NCBI RefSeq assembly: GCF_905220415.1
Contig: NC_059544.1
Location: 4,032,501 to 4,096,500, forward strand
Source of the DNA: Colias croceus
Taxonomy: Eukaryota > Arthropoda > Insecta > Lepidoptera > Pieridae
Length of the DNA stretch: 64,000 bases
Direction of reading: 5' to 3'
In this document: positions 13,501 through 28,500 of the stretch, one piece after another
Layout of the letters: each line of letters begins with the position of its first letter
How positions within the stretch are numbered: position 1 is the first letter of the stretch
Made by a program: the position numbers and the translations under genes
Notes under the pieces: generated by a model
Told to the model about the DNA's origin: nothing
What the model saw: the letters and a program-made list of their open reading frames with translations, nothing else
Databases searched by the model: none

Positions 13501-16500
13501 TGTGAATTAATTGCTTGATATCAGCTGAAACTCGATCGGGAACGCCAATATGTCTAGTAGCTCGTAGATAATCAAATATAAGCATAGTATGTTGTGCGGT
13601 AATCTTTTGAATAAGTTTTGTTTGAATAAGATTTTATGCTGATAACAAAATTGTTAAATTTTCAGAACATTAATAAGTAACATTATGTAGGTATGAATAT
13701 TATTTGTGTTTGAAAGAAATACTTTTGTAATTTAATCTACACGTACAGTCTACATATTCTGCAATGTAGTTACTACTTGCACTTAGTTTCTTATTTAAGT
13801 AAAATAAAATTGAAACTATTCCGGAACTGCATTAAGGTACTACATGCAGAAACATTACTACATTAAAGCTCACACCTTTTGATTTTTTTTTTTAATAATC
13901 ACGAGTCACGACCATGTTGTCAACGCTACAGTAAAATATAAAGAAAATTATAATAAACAACATAACAAATGTGACATTGTAGTTACCCGTAAATATAAAA
14001 CTGTGTGTACATACATAGGTATACATGCAAAAACATACATGTATACGTGCAAAAACTCCATAACCCGGCTGCGCAAACAATAACATTTCCAACTGTTACT
14101 TGCTATTTCAACCAGACCAGAAATTATTATAAACTTTTTAATGCGAACTTTGTTAGCGTTCTCGAGAAGCGAATAGAGACTGTGTGAAGGTAATATAGTA
14201 AGTATCCATAAAACGAGGAATTGAAAATGATTGCATCTTTTTAAGCAGAGTAAATGCACTGAATGATATGATGTTTACATCTTTATCTTACGATAAGATT
14301 ATTTGTACTAGAATGTGTTCGACTTAAGATATGGTACCGCCTATAAAATGTTTCATTTTTGTTAGTGTTTACAGCAAGGCTTAATAAAAGAATAATAGCC
14401 CATAAATCAAGCGGAAGCATAAAATATGAAATAGAAACAAATTCAACCTTGTGTTCTAGCTTAATGTATGCAAATCTTAACGCTTTTCCTATATCGGTGT
14501 CGTGTAGCGATTAATTGTTATAATGGTTCTATAAATAACATAATAAATGCTTGTTTTCAATGACTTGTATGATCTAACGATTAGATGTTTGTTCGCATTC
14601 ATAAGTGTTCAGGAAGAATCACAATATATTATTAATAATTACAATATAAGCCTTTTTGAAAGTATTTTATTATACATAATAGGTATGTTTCTCAATATAC
14701 GCACCAGTTAAATATAAAAACAGATTGTAGTGCCTAGCAGCTAGCTACTCCAATTTGTTTACGATTGAGATACGAAACCTCAATTAATCAACATAACTAT
14801 CTACATTAAAATGTACGAGCCCTGCAACAAACTTGCTCCGGCTTGCATACTATGAGTTATATTCGATACAAAAATAACTGATAACACTATCAACGCAGAT
14901 ATGTTAACCGGCCGTTTGCCATACCGCGATAACCCTGCAAAGTTTATGTCAACTCTGCTATATCGAGAGATATTGCAAACTTGCTTATAAACACATTAGC
15001 GAATTTCTATAAATGCAATCTATATAATGTAAATTTATAAACATTAAAAATATTTTTGATAACGCGTAAGTAATTTCACTTCTTATCTCTGTTGACAATT
15101 GACATGTTATTGTATTTCGCAACAATATATTATATTGTTGGTTTTTGTTTAAAACTAAAATTTTGAGTTAATTTTTTGAATTTATTATTTTAGAGATAAT
15201 ATTTGTCTTTTTGATAAGATGAACATGCATTTTATTTGTTAAATCCTACCATGGACATTGGAAGATATTTCATGGCACTTTATGATTGATATTATTTCAC
15301 GTATTATGAAATATTGTGTAATCAGAAAGTAAAAAAATAAAATAATGATTTTAATAACAAACGAACTCTTTATCGGATTATAACCGCGCTTTCGTGTCCA
15401 GAATTCGCAAGTCCGATGAAAATGAATGTAAATTAAAATCTGTTCAAGCGTAGTCCGCAGTGTAATTTTATTATTAACTAAAATACATTTCAACTCGACA
15501 TGCTCCCAAGAATTTCAATAATCTTGTTAGGGAATAGTTACGACATTTAATAAAATGAATAAATTGCGGTTTAAATATAGTGCAATGTGGAAATAAACTA
15601 AATTAATTTGGCATTGGTGACGACATAGTACCCATAATATGTATAAGTAAACTATAATGGAAGAGGTTTGCTTCAAAATGTAGTTAATTTTTTAACTCGT
15701 ATCAGTACCTAATACGAAATGTGATAAGTTTTATCGAATGTTGGAGTGTAACAATGCTGATAAGATAATGAAAGGTGTAAATAAGACTTGGGATAATTAA
15801 TTACATTATATAACGAAATTGGTGCATTTTGTTTATATTATGTTTGATAAAATTCAAGGTCGACGGCGAAGTTATATATGTATTATACTTATGTAAATTA
15901 TAAAACGAACGATCTGCAAAACAATATTTGATATTATTCAGATTTCGTTATGAAAGGAAACGATTTATAACTACGCAGTAAATTTAGTTTTAAATTAGTG
16001 ATGCAACGAATACGAATACGAATATTCGTATTCGCCGAATAGTAGACATTTACCGAATATTCGTATTCGGCGAATATACGTATATTTAAAAACGAATGTT
16101 TTTGTACGCAACTCTATTTACTACAGATTTAAAAATCGCGCGTAAAAATATGACGTGTGCAGAGACTGCTGATCCACTGGCCTTTTGGCGAGAAGATGTC
16201 CATTTTCCAAGTCAGAAAAAACTCGCCCAAAAATATTTTTCACTGAAGCCATGTACAGTCGCTTCGGAAAGACTTTTATTCAACGGCTGGAAACATCCAG
16301 ACTGAAAAAAAAATCGCCTAAAACCAGAAAATCTACGAATTTTATGTTTTTTAAACAAAAATTTGCCTATTGTAAATTTTAATTATTATAAGAGTAAACA
16401 TTGCTTAAATAAATAAGTCTTTTATTACCAGTGCGAGATATTCGTATTCGTATTCGTATTCGCCGAATAGTAGGTTTGATATTCGTATTCGTATTCGTAA

Positions 16501-19500
16501 AAGTAGTATTCGTTGCATCACTATTTTAAATAATATTACTAGACACGATTTAACTTCCTAATAGTTCATAATATTATATCAAATTTATGACATGTTTATG
16601 ATTTTAAAATTTGTCGATGCACTATTAAATATATCCTTATTTGCAAAAATAAAGTGGAAAGCTGTATTGGCGCAAATGAAAATTTGTCATTTCCCGATTG
16701 TTTACGTGAGTGAGCATGTAAATTGTACATCCCAAAGGTATAATAAATATATTCATAGCATGCATTATACGGAACCTTTGATGGAAGTTTAACAAAGTCA
16801 TTGAGTGCATTCTGTAAATAAGTATGAGTGACGTGGGCGTCGATAAATTTTGTATATTTTAGTCATATTCCAACAAATAGATGTTTAATATGTAAAAAGA
16901 GTAATCTCATTTACTTGGAATTTTATAAACTTACAAAAAACGTTCACACGAAATATTTGTAGTGTGTTTTTTAGTTCGTTGATCAAAATGGTTATGTTAT
17001 AGCCAAAATAAAACCTTATTAAGAATTGAAATATATAACTTGAAATATGAATCTTGTAATTATCATTCATTATAATTAATTAAAAGTAAACAAGCCTTTT
17101 GGCTATGTAAAATGTGTAGATATAAAATGGAATGCAAAAAAACATTAATTATATTTATTGAACCCAAAATATAGAAGTGGTATAAATTGTTATATAAGCA
17201 TATCGATAAGTATACAAATATGTACGAAATATTTTAATTAATGCCTTTATTTACATATCAATGTTAGAAGCTTTGCTATACCTATTTAAATAAAAAAACG
17301 CGATTTTTTTAATCAACAGAATTTGTATAAATATACTAAAGTTCAATATGATAAATTGTATAATTAATAAGTCCTCTTCATACGCATATAAATATTAGAA
17401 CATCACCAAGCTACACAATAATTAATACATAAAATTAAATTTTACAAACATACGAGTTACGGCAATGATAATTTAGATATTATTTGCGCGGGATAAATTA
17501 TCTGAAGATAAATCAAATTAATTGGTTTATTCATACACAAATAGCATCGATAAGTACATTATACATAGTATTAGCAGAGGATAACGGCCCCGTCAAGGCG
17601 AACTTACAATGCCTTGTTTGCGCAATCTAACGTACGTGAAACATACGCACATTGATATTACGAAATTACTATTACATTTCTTGTAATAAAAAGTACCACG
17701 AATAGAACCTATGCTTTTGGAATGTTGGTAATAGATACTGCAATATTTAGGGTTGTTTCGTCAAAATAATTCGACAAACTATAATATGTAAGCCGTTTTT
17801 GATTGCAATGAAAAGATAATGTCTAACATCAAATGATACAGTTTTTATTTTGTTCATAACTTAAAAAAGATTCGGTTTTATTTTGTTTTACCAAAATAGC
17901 GATGCACTAATTAGTGAAGTAGGAAGTGCATATAAAAGTATATACTCGTAAATATGTCCACCGTGCCATTCAAGCATAGATAAAGATCTTGTTTTATTAA
18001 TTAACAACGTGTGAATTTATGAAATAGGATTTCGTCGAAGTCGATACATTTCATAGGAATATAAGTCATTAATCTCACACATACAAATGATTGTGCTCCA
18101 CTTATCTGAATACATCCGGTCTTAATACGAGTAGTCATAACTTTTATTAGCTAATAAATATACGGTAACGTATTGAATTCATATGAATATTTTAATAAAT
18201 ACACTTCATTATGGTCTCGTTTCAACTCGCAGTCTAACTTCAAGTTTAGAGATAAAATATAATTGTTAAGATTGCTTCGAGGAGATAACATTAAAAGCTT
18301 TTAAAAGTCCAGGACTGGAATGATAATAATAATTAATAACGGTGTATTTGCGTCTCTTTGCAATTTTAACTTTCTTCTTGAATTTACTGTATATGCTTAC
18401 CGAATTACCAGTGGGAATAAATTTTAACCGTTTATGATACATAATATTCTGTAATTTTACCTAAATAACTATGCAATCTTAATTTGGCAATACGCCTTCG
18501 TAAAGATCTAGCAAAAAATTTAGAAGCAGAACTGAATACCCTTTCGCATTTATAACATTGCCATATTCGTATTCCTAACCTTTAATATGGTAGCAAATAA
18601 CATATTAGATCTCAATAGAATCATTTATATCTGACCCGTCACATAAATTATTCTCACACAAGTATTAACCTATAAGTACACAAACCATCAATCAATTACT
18701 ATATTCAGTTAATCCAAAGTACAGCTCGTTTAGAATTCCACTCGATTCTGTATTTATAAACAATTTGCATTGACATTATATTGTAGTTAAGGTGTATTGA
18801 ACAGTACAAGGCAAACTACGCCCTACGATTTCTATCGGTCATTGTACCATAATAAAACATTATGTAACCAAGTCGTATCGCTGGAAGCACTCCAATATGT
18901 GTAGATAAAAACTTCAATAGTTCGTTTAACTAGGAAATAGATAACAATTAGTCGCTCTACATATGACTTCACTTGCATGAGGGGTATCGGTCAATGTCAA
19001 ACATTTTGACTTGCATAATTACGTAAGGATTGACTCAAGCATAAAGTGGATAAGACTAAGACTATTGAACACAATAACTTGTTTAAATACTACGTTTTAA
19101 ATAATTACTGATTAGTATAACGTAAAGCGTAGCAATTATCTTGTATAATTCAAATTGCATAAAAGTTATGAGCAATTACGAATGTAAAATTTTCTGTTAA
19201 ATAACTAATAACTCTAACCTGCTAATTTTCTGTGCTGTTTTTCTTTTTTGTGTTTTATTTTTAATGTTTTGATATTGTTTGTTTTTTTTTTCTTTCGTTT
19301 ATTTTGAGTTGTATGTTTTTAGTATTAATTTATTTGCTGTTTATGTGTAGGTACACTTTCTTCCCATGTTTGCAACTGTATATTTCATGCTTGGTACTGG
19401 TTGCTTGGAAGAAATTGCTATTTAGCATTAAAGCCGCCAATTGCTTCTAATATCCTTGTATTGTAAAATTAAAAAGTGTGTGCAATAGAGAATATATAAC

Positions 19501-22500
19501 ATAACATATAACATAACTCATTTGCTTCCATTGAACATACAGAGTGTTTCATACTTTATAGGAGCTTGTCACAGATCCATGTATTAAGAGATACTGACAT
19601 GCGATTTATTGTGCACGCTACAAGGCGCAGTATAGTAACAAGTAACCTATAAAATTAATATAATACGAGCTAATACATGCAGTAATATGAGCTAAAAATA
19701 CTAAGAGTAGTATGCTAGTACAAGTCTTAATTAATAATTTTACACAGTTTTGTGTTATGTATGATTTATTATTCTATAACGCATGTCTCAGAATGCTTGC
19801 ACATAATATTAACTGTTATAGGACAAACGCAATATATAGAATATGTCTTATTGTATGTAGGTTATTGAGCTATCTCATCAACAATCGTCAATCATATCGA
19901 TATCTCAGTACGATAATGCCGTATTAATGCTAATCATTCATGCTAAATAATAGATTACATTGTATTGATACTGTTAAACCAAACTCGACTGTTTGTAATC
20001 GTTGAAAACGCTGAAATGTAAGCAGAGTCGTTTTTATCAGCTCCTTGGGGATGTAAACGGATTTAAAAAATAAAAACTCGGAAACCGAAGTAAACGTCTA
20101 CGCTTTTTCTCTTGGCACGGACACCGCGTACACTCAAATAAAGGGGATATTTCCGAGGTTTAAAAAAGGATTGGGTGTTTTCAGTGTTGTCTGATTACAA
20201 AGCAGAGTTTTACTTATGTATGACTCGTCGTTATTTAAAATTGCGACTTATTTATTCATCTTTATTTATACAACATTTAAAGCTGCATTGGAATATCCAC
20301 CGCTCAGTGTGCAATAAATAAGGGACATCAAAGACAAGCAAGCTGACGCATTGGCAAATCAAAACGCACAAAGCCAAATCCAATGGAGTTTAAATCTCGC
20401 AAAATCATGTGCCAAGTTAGAGTTAAATAATACTTAAGGTCTATGACCTGTTAGTAATTCATAGAATGGGCGAGTGAGCGAGGTGCAGCCCGATATGGCA
20501 GGTGTGTTATGTAAGCGAACTGCGCCGGCGCACGTACCGATACCAAATGCCACTGCTATTCCTAAGCTGGTTAGCGCTTGTGCCAAGGCCTCAGTTGAAA
20601 GTAGATGTCGTTCATTAGAGCATTACGAAATAAATTAAATTCATATAAAACAACGCACAATGAAGCACAAATTACGAGCCATTCGTAAGAGGTGCTATCG
20701 GAGCTCGTAAGCGAGACAGCCAGACAAATTCATAATGATATAGCCCATTAGGTAGCTCATAACGATAGCTAAGTATACGAGGTGAAGTATGAAAGCGTAG
20801 AATTTAAAACATAATTTAGATCCTAAATACGGTAGGTAGGGTACCGGGTGGTTAGGGACGTTTGAATAACGAAGCGAGTAGGATGAGCGATCGGGCTCGT
20901 CCCGGCTGCGAGGGAGACAAATGATAGGGCGCGGAGTGCAGCATAGTGTTCACGACGATCGATTAGCGGACTGGCCCGCGCGTCATTGCCAATATCGACC
21001 ACAGTTCAAAATAACCGCCCAATTATACCATCATCACTTATTAACACGCGCGGCAAATACCGCCGAACTAAACTCAAATAGCGGCTTTCACTGTGTGCTA
21101 GCAAAGCTTGTCGCATAGGCATCGGTGCATTGCATAGTAATGATATGCATTTCATCACTGCGTGTCAATATCCTCCACAAGGATTAAACTATTTATGCAA
21201 GTTTCTATTTGCGCTGCACTGACCATCTGTGGGTGTGTATGTGTCATCTCATGAAACCATAGTTGAGACTTTTATGATATTCACGTTTTTATATTTATAA
21301 ATAGACGATGTCATTGTACCATCATACATATTTGTAACTACGTGTACCATTTTGGGGCTAGTTGATAATACGGTATTATTCGCCCTACAACAATATTCGG
21401 TCCAATGAAATGAAGCTGAGCTAAATCATATCTCTTCACAATAATTTTGCCTGACACGTATGAATATCAATTAAGTAAGCAGGATGAGTAGTAGCTATTG
21501 GCAATAGATTCCCTGGGCACTCAGCCATTCACCTCACGTAACCGACCGGTGATCACTTATTTAACTTGGAACCGTGATTCTATAGAAATGCAGGATCATT
21601 TTTTATTTATGAAATTTTCTATCGCATAATGGAATAATTTCCAAACTGATCAGTATTCTGTATAAGCCTCTTGGTGTGTATTCGGCTTTCCTAGATTCGA
21701 TACAGCTTTGCATCGCTTTTAGAGATTATCGTTTGATTGAATTTATAGTTTTATTGGCAACTCTGACAGGTATAATTTAATTGCTTTTATGTTTGCTTTA
21801 ACATTATACACGGTATTTTATTTGAATTGTTCAATTATTGAATGGTTTAAATAACAATAATATTTATGACCACCAACGTAGCGATTGAGCATTATTTAGT
21901 ATTCCTTTTCTTTTATCAGACGTTTTATCAATAAATATAAAATATCGATTCGTTAAACTGGGTGGCAGTTACGATATAACAAGAATGAGTCGACTTGCAA
22001 CCGGGAAATACCACCCACCTATAGAATATCGTAAATAATTAAGTATTGTGTCTACATTTAATACAAATAATAGATTAATTAATTATTGCATAAGTTTAAC
22101 TCTCATTGCATTTTTTCTTTCATTTGGAAATCCTACAACATTTAATTACCAGCACTAATTAGAAGACTGGTTACATGTGTGTATTTAATTTAAGACTTAT
22201 ATGTCTCAAGATTTCTCGGGAGGACGTATTTAGCTGCAATGAAATTGGCTGTGACCGAGCATAGTCTTATGAAATTTATAGCAGTCCGTTGCCTTTCCGA
22301 ACAATAGCGTCTGAGACACTGAACGTTTATTAAATTTTAATCTACCTTATGAAACAACAAATTACGTAGAATAGATTTTGTTTTGAATATGTTGCTTTTC
22401 ATTTGTCTAATTTTATTGTGCTGTATATCTTCTCTATAATATAAAAATGAATCCCAAAATGTGTTGGTAAGCGCATAACTTGAGAACGGCTTAACCGATT

Positions 22501-25500
22501 TCATTAATTCTTTTTTTATAATATTCCTTGAAGTTCGAGGATGGTTCTTATGTAGAGAAAACGTGAATATGTACCACGGGCGAAGCCGGGGCGGACCGCT
22601 AGTTTATTTTACAAATTTAATATCATTATTCAATAGAAAGTATTACTAATAGGAACACTAAAGATAAAAAGCTACTTTACTAGTTCTAGACGGTCTTATC
22701 TTTCTCTTTATAAATAGAGGACTAGTTTTTGTGTTTTATCGCAAGAAAGTTACCTAAGTCATAGCTTAGCTAGTACAGGAAATGCAGACAGTCACCGGCA
22801 ACGGAAACATAGGTGATATGATAAAAAAATACTACGAAGGAAGTAAGTTTCTTTAACATAGGTTACAAGTCTTGTTATCTGTACACAATAATTTGTCTTG
22901 GCATTCAACAAATTTGCTGTAGCGACACTTTTTATTCAGCAACCCGTTTAACAAGTCTATACAAGATTCCGTATAATCTCATTGCACTCCATTATACAGC
23001 CGAAGATTCTAAGCCAGAACAAAGCTCAGCTAACTCGACAATGTGTTTAGTTTCAAGATTAGAGCAATCCCGTCCGACACCTAAACACGGATTTTAGATA
23101 ACATTCAAACTCCGACCGCTGAATATAAATGAGATTTTAGCCATCTCCCGGCTCGGCTCCTCTGTGTAATTATTAGACTTACAACAATTGAGTTTCAAAA
23201 TCTGATATAATTCTAAATTGAAATAAACTCGACGAAATTGTTGTAATAAATTATCGTCATGTTTTATCGAAACGGTGAGGGTTGCGTTTTCAAGAGCGAG
23301 TACGCACCCTCGCTTCCCAGCTGTTTGCGTCTATTACGATTTCAATGTCAAGTCCGATCAATAACGGCCGGGGATGTAAAATTTCGGGTGGATTCGGCGT
23401 GTTCCGGGAGCCGCGTCGGAGCCGCGGGCATACTAACCTACCGTAATACGCGGGGTGCGTTCGTAAACGATCAATAAACGCCAAGAAAGGACTCCGCTTT
23501 GCTTATAAATAGTCTTGAACTTCACCTCGGTCCCCCGCAGAATTCTCGGGTGAAAGTCTGAAAATATCTCCCATTGCGTCACAATCGCGTGCGTGAGTTG
23601 AAGTGAACAATGTAGTTCACACCTCATGTGTCACGTGTGTCTTATAAAACGAATAATCAATATTTGAGGTTCGTGAGCCCCGATGCGCTTCACGATGCTC
23701 GCGTCTCATTATTTAAATCAAGTGCACAATACCCGTCGGGGAGAAAGTTTGGATATCTCAACATACGTGACATTTGCAGGCTGCAGCTGATGTGCATTTT
23801 TCACTTTATTTCAATGGAGATGGTCCCTCGTAACAACACATTGAAGTCGGTACATTTATATTGAAAGAAATAAGTTAAAGACATTAAAAATAGTTTTTAA
23901 AATATACCATACAAATACCACTAAATAGTTGTCGAACAGTTCAAGCCTAACGATTCATAGACTACTTTGTTAATCGAAAAATTCCAACAGAAAGCGACTG
24001 AATTAAAATAACACAAAAGTTGGATGCTCAGCCCAGCTTACTATGCATTATGAGCGAGAGGGATGGAAATCGGCAATATTAGAGGATGAAAACGAGCGCT
24101 TCATTACTGGAATGTCGGCAATAACAATACGGCTAATGGCGTTCCAGCAATCTTCTCAATTCCCGTTCCACTAAAATATTCTTTTACAAATCCTCGACAA
24201 CTGAAATCAAGCTTCAGACCAAACGATTCATAAATTATAAAACGCCAACTTTTATTACAACTTTGCTTTTATCACGATTTCATCGTAAATCGTAATATAG
24301 TAATAAATATTCTAAAGTGTGAATGAACATGAACGGATGTAGATGCAAAATTATAAACTTGAAAACTTTTTCATACCAAGCATTACGTAGACGAAATAGT
24401 ATAGCTACGAGTGCCGAAGTTTGTATAAATAAATGAACTATGTGTCATCGCTTCGTAGTATATAATATAATAAAACATTCCACTTGTAATGAGTCGCTAT
24501 CATAACTTGTGCGACGTGTAGGTAGGTCACGTAGCCAACGATAATTTCATTCTTAGGTAAATTGGTATTTAAGGGTATCGTTTATTGTGTAAACGTGACA
24601 ACTTATTCAATTATGTTACCTTCAACAAACACGCATTTTATAACGACCTTGTTGTGATTATTATTATAAATAGAACAAATCAAATTGTCAGTGTTTAGAC
24701 AGTCTATTAGCTGTAGAATATAAAACATGGATAAATGAGAACGAACATGTAATCATTCCATATAAATAATTGTTACATGCTAGACTGTTATGTAAACAAA
24801 ATGATAAACAGCTATATACTAAACTAACAATCATACAATAACCTTAATTAAGTAATAATTACGGCTAAACTATTAAACGCCATGAAAACCATCAATAGCA
24901 AAATGAAATCACGCAACATCCACTGGTTATAATAATTTGTTAACGTAATGTATTCAGAACACACCTCATAATTACATGAATCGCTTGGTTATTAAAGCAA
25001 TGCATAAATGACTCTGTATAAGGAAACTTCTTGATAAATATGTCCATGTGCACAGAATGTTTTTTTATGACGAACATAAAAATTGTGTGTCGCAAGCGAT
25101 AACATAAATATGTGCTAGTACTACATAATTTATTTAAAATGAGTTACGCATTTTAAATATGCACACTATTTTGCCTTAATGGTAAGTGTAAAATATGTTG
25201 AATGTAAAGCGAATTGAATTACAAAGACTTACGTGTGTGCTTGAAGTTAAAATTATGATTAAATTACTAGTCATAAAATAAAGTTACTGGGTAAACACTT
25301 ACGTAGCAATTTCAATAGTTGCTTAAATAGTTTTATTTAAACTATAAAATACTTGCATAAAGCTTGACAGTTTTCTAGAATAGTCAGGAGCGGTAACCTC
25401 GTCATCTAAGATAAAAAGACTTAACCCCGCGCCTCAATCAAACAAAAAGCACACGTAATGTATTTATCCCATTAGCATCGTTGTCTCATATGATCAAAGA

Positions 25501-28500
25501 TTTTATTAGACCAAACGTCGGTTGAGCTATGATTGGATTTGCAAACGCTGCGCTTGCGCCGTGCACTGTAAGTGGGACGCGAGCGAGCATCGACCTGCCG
25601 GCCGACTTCAGGGTTACCGAGTTGCTTGTCAATCCACGCATGCCAACAAACTCTTACGTAACTAAATTTACACCATTCATCAACATAATAATGCACTTTT
25701 AGTTATCCAACCACTTAACCATTCATTGCAAAATATCTCGCCGTTTTTTAACGCGCACTTCCCAACGTAATTGTTTACGGGGAACGGCGAAAAACGCGAT
25801 GCGTATCGCCAAACCACTAACAATAATATTATCGTTATTGAGATAATAATAGTGCCTAGGGATCAACGACCGCTCTAGTTCTATTCTAGTAACAGCGACT
25901 ACGACAAGTTACTATGTTGTTCGTAGAAAGGCGATTATAGTGGAATGGAAAATGTTTGAAAAACGCCTAGGTGATAGTGATCACGTACTTTAAACACTTA
26001 AGCGTACGTCTGTAAAGAGCGGGCCTAATGACTCATTTCGTCTGAGAAAAACAAGCTGAAGGTCAGGCAGCTTGATTATTTTATTGCTCCGTTTTAATTT
26101 AATTTTGCTTCCAATGCAATAACATTTGAAATCCGATGTCATGTATCGAAACGAATATAGAATTATCCAGTTACATTAAAACAATATGGGTCGTAAAATG
26201 ATAAACAATAAAATGGATACGTCTCAAATGTCAAAAATAAATTTTACAATCTGTTTATAAAGTATTACCTTTAGCAGAGTCAAGCGTGGGGTATGTGTAG
26301 GCAGACAGTGAATTGCACTCAATAAATATAACCACAGCTCTATTATGGTAAGTAGACAATTGCCAGTCTACCACTGAATACTAAACAGTCATTTCTTTTT
26401 GTTTTCCACAGGAAGAATAACTTCTGCTAAACATTTTATTTAATTTTGTGCTAAAGGCGAAATTTACATACCGCACTGAAACATTTGCTCAAATTTCAAT
26501 AATACATAAGCAATTTTTAAAAATTAAATTGCATACATCACCTACCTACGTTAGCTGCAAAAACCAGACTCAATCTCTTACCCAAGTATGGTATTAATGT
26601 TCTCTGATTGGATACTTGCGTTATCGTGATAAAAAGTTGATCGGAGACACACGAAATGGTGGAACCAGTCGGTGGCGAAGTTAAGATTACCATTTATAGG
26701 TTGCTACTAAAAGCGGTGACGAAAACTGAATGTAGCGCTAAGAATACGCAGGACGCAATGCTCGTAGTTGCGACATAGTTCATCGTATTAGCAGATTCCT
26801 ACTGATTAAAGGACTCGGTGGTAGCAATTATTTATCACGTCTCAGTAATGGAGCAATTACGTGTAGCGGTCTTACGAAATGATCGATATCTGAACTAGTA
26901 TGTGATTGCGCGTCGTGCTATCATCGCTAGGCAACTTTTTCTAGTACAAGAAAGTTGCAATACGAGACCTATCAGGCATTCAGCCCTATTGTATCTATTA
27001 GCCGGCTACTTTCTTATTTCTTGCCATTTACGGTTCGTTGAGAAAATCAAGATGAATTCGTAATGGGTATTTGTAGAGTTATAAAGAAAACGCATGACAG
27101 CATAATCTCTCTGACGTGTATCGTTTCCACGTTTTGTATTCAACTGTACGAGACGTTAAGAGAGTTCAACATTACTTTGAATATATTCAATAGTTACACC
27201 AAATGTAAATCGTTACACAATATTAATATAAAATTAGTAACTATATTTCATTGATGATTTCATTATACAGTAAACGAACGCAGCGTTCTAAAAACAAAAT
27301 CGAATCGCAATCATTCAATTGCGGTATTAAACTGAGGCCCAGCCAAAACGATAAAGCTATTATCTCAGTGTGTTTGCCAGGCAAGACGATTTAAAAGAAA
27401 AAACACAGCTAATCCACATGGGAAGCCTTGAGCGGGGTATCGAGTGGCGCGCGCTCGGATTCAGTTACATGGACGACCGCGCACTTGCCGCATCTTCGAG
27501 TGCTCGTCAAAGTGTTATTTGTATTTTACAAACAAATACCGATGTAGACTTAAACTTTGGCCTTTCTTGTAAACAACCTTTCTAAACATCAGTCTGATAT
27601 TGTATTTACTCTATTGAAACTGATTAATCGCACTTTACTTTATCTTACTCGTTAACAATCATTCTTATTTTAAACGTATTTCACATGCTGGGGCGAAGTT
27701 GAAGCAGTTAAAATGACTACCTAAACTTTAGTCTGCGTCTCCTGAACGTCGCAAATAAATCCTTCGTGACACTTTATGAAGTCGTTGAGCTCGTTAGTCT
27801 GATGTTTGATCGTGACAAGATAGTATCTACTTATGTACATACGACCGATCGCGATGTGAAAATCGCTCACACGAAGAATTCATAAGCTCAGTTAGGTAGT
27901 ATCAGCTATGAGTAACCGGTCTGGATAATCAATACACTCGCAGACATCAAGGCTCCATAAATAGAAGAAGTTGACGCTTTTAATGATACTGCTCCGCGAA
28001 ATCGTGCTTCAACTGTCGTTATTATCAATCACGCTACAACTTAGTATCTGTTTACTCCGATTACTGGGATATCAGCGATCGTCAGACTGTAAAATGTGAC
28101 AAGGAATGTGAGAAGTCTACACAGTTTACTCGATGTAGTAATACATTTCATCTTGGAAATGATAACTATCGCCATAAAATAGAATATACCTGAAGCTTAT
28201 ACGACTTTTCGATTAATCCTGGTTGACAACTTTCGCTATAAAAATCCCACAGAAAGTATTAGACTAATATATGGGAATGCTAAGTTATGAAGTTTTCCCC
28301 TGGTAGCGAACAAACGAGGTAATGTCACGCGACGTGGAGCGAAACAAGTCTGGTAGAAACAGTACTGGTCGCTTTTACGCGAAAAAGCAATGAGAATGCC
28401 TTAAATTATCTCGCGTGCTTGTTACATTCGATGAAGGCGCGTAAATACACAACTACTTTTCAATTAATCAATGGGTTTCTTTCTTTACTTTAACAAAATT

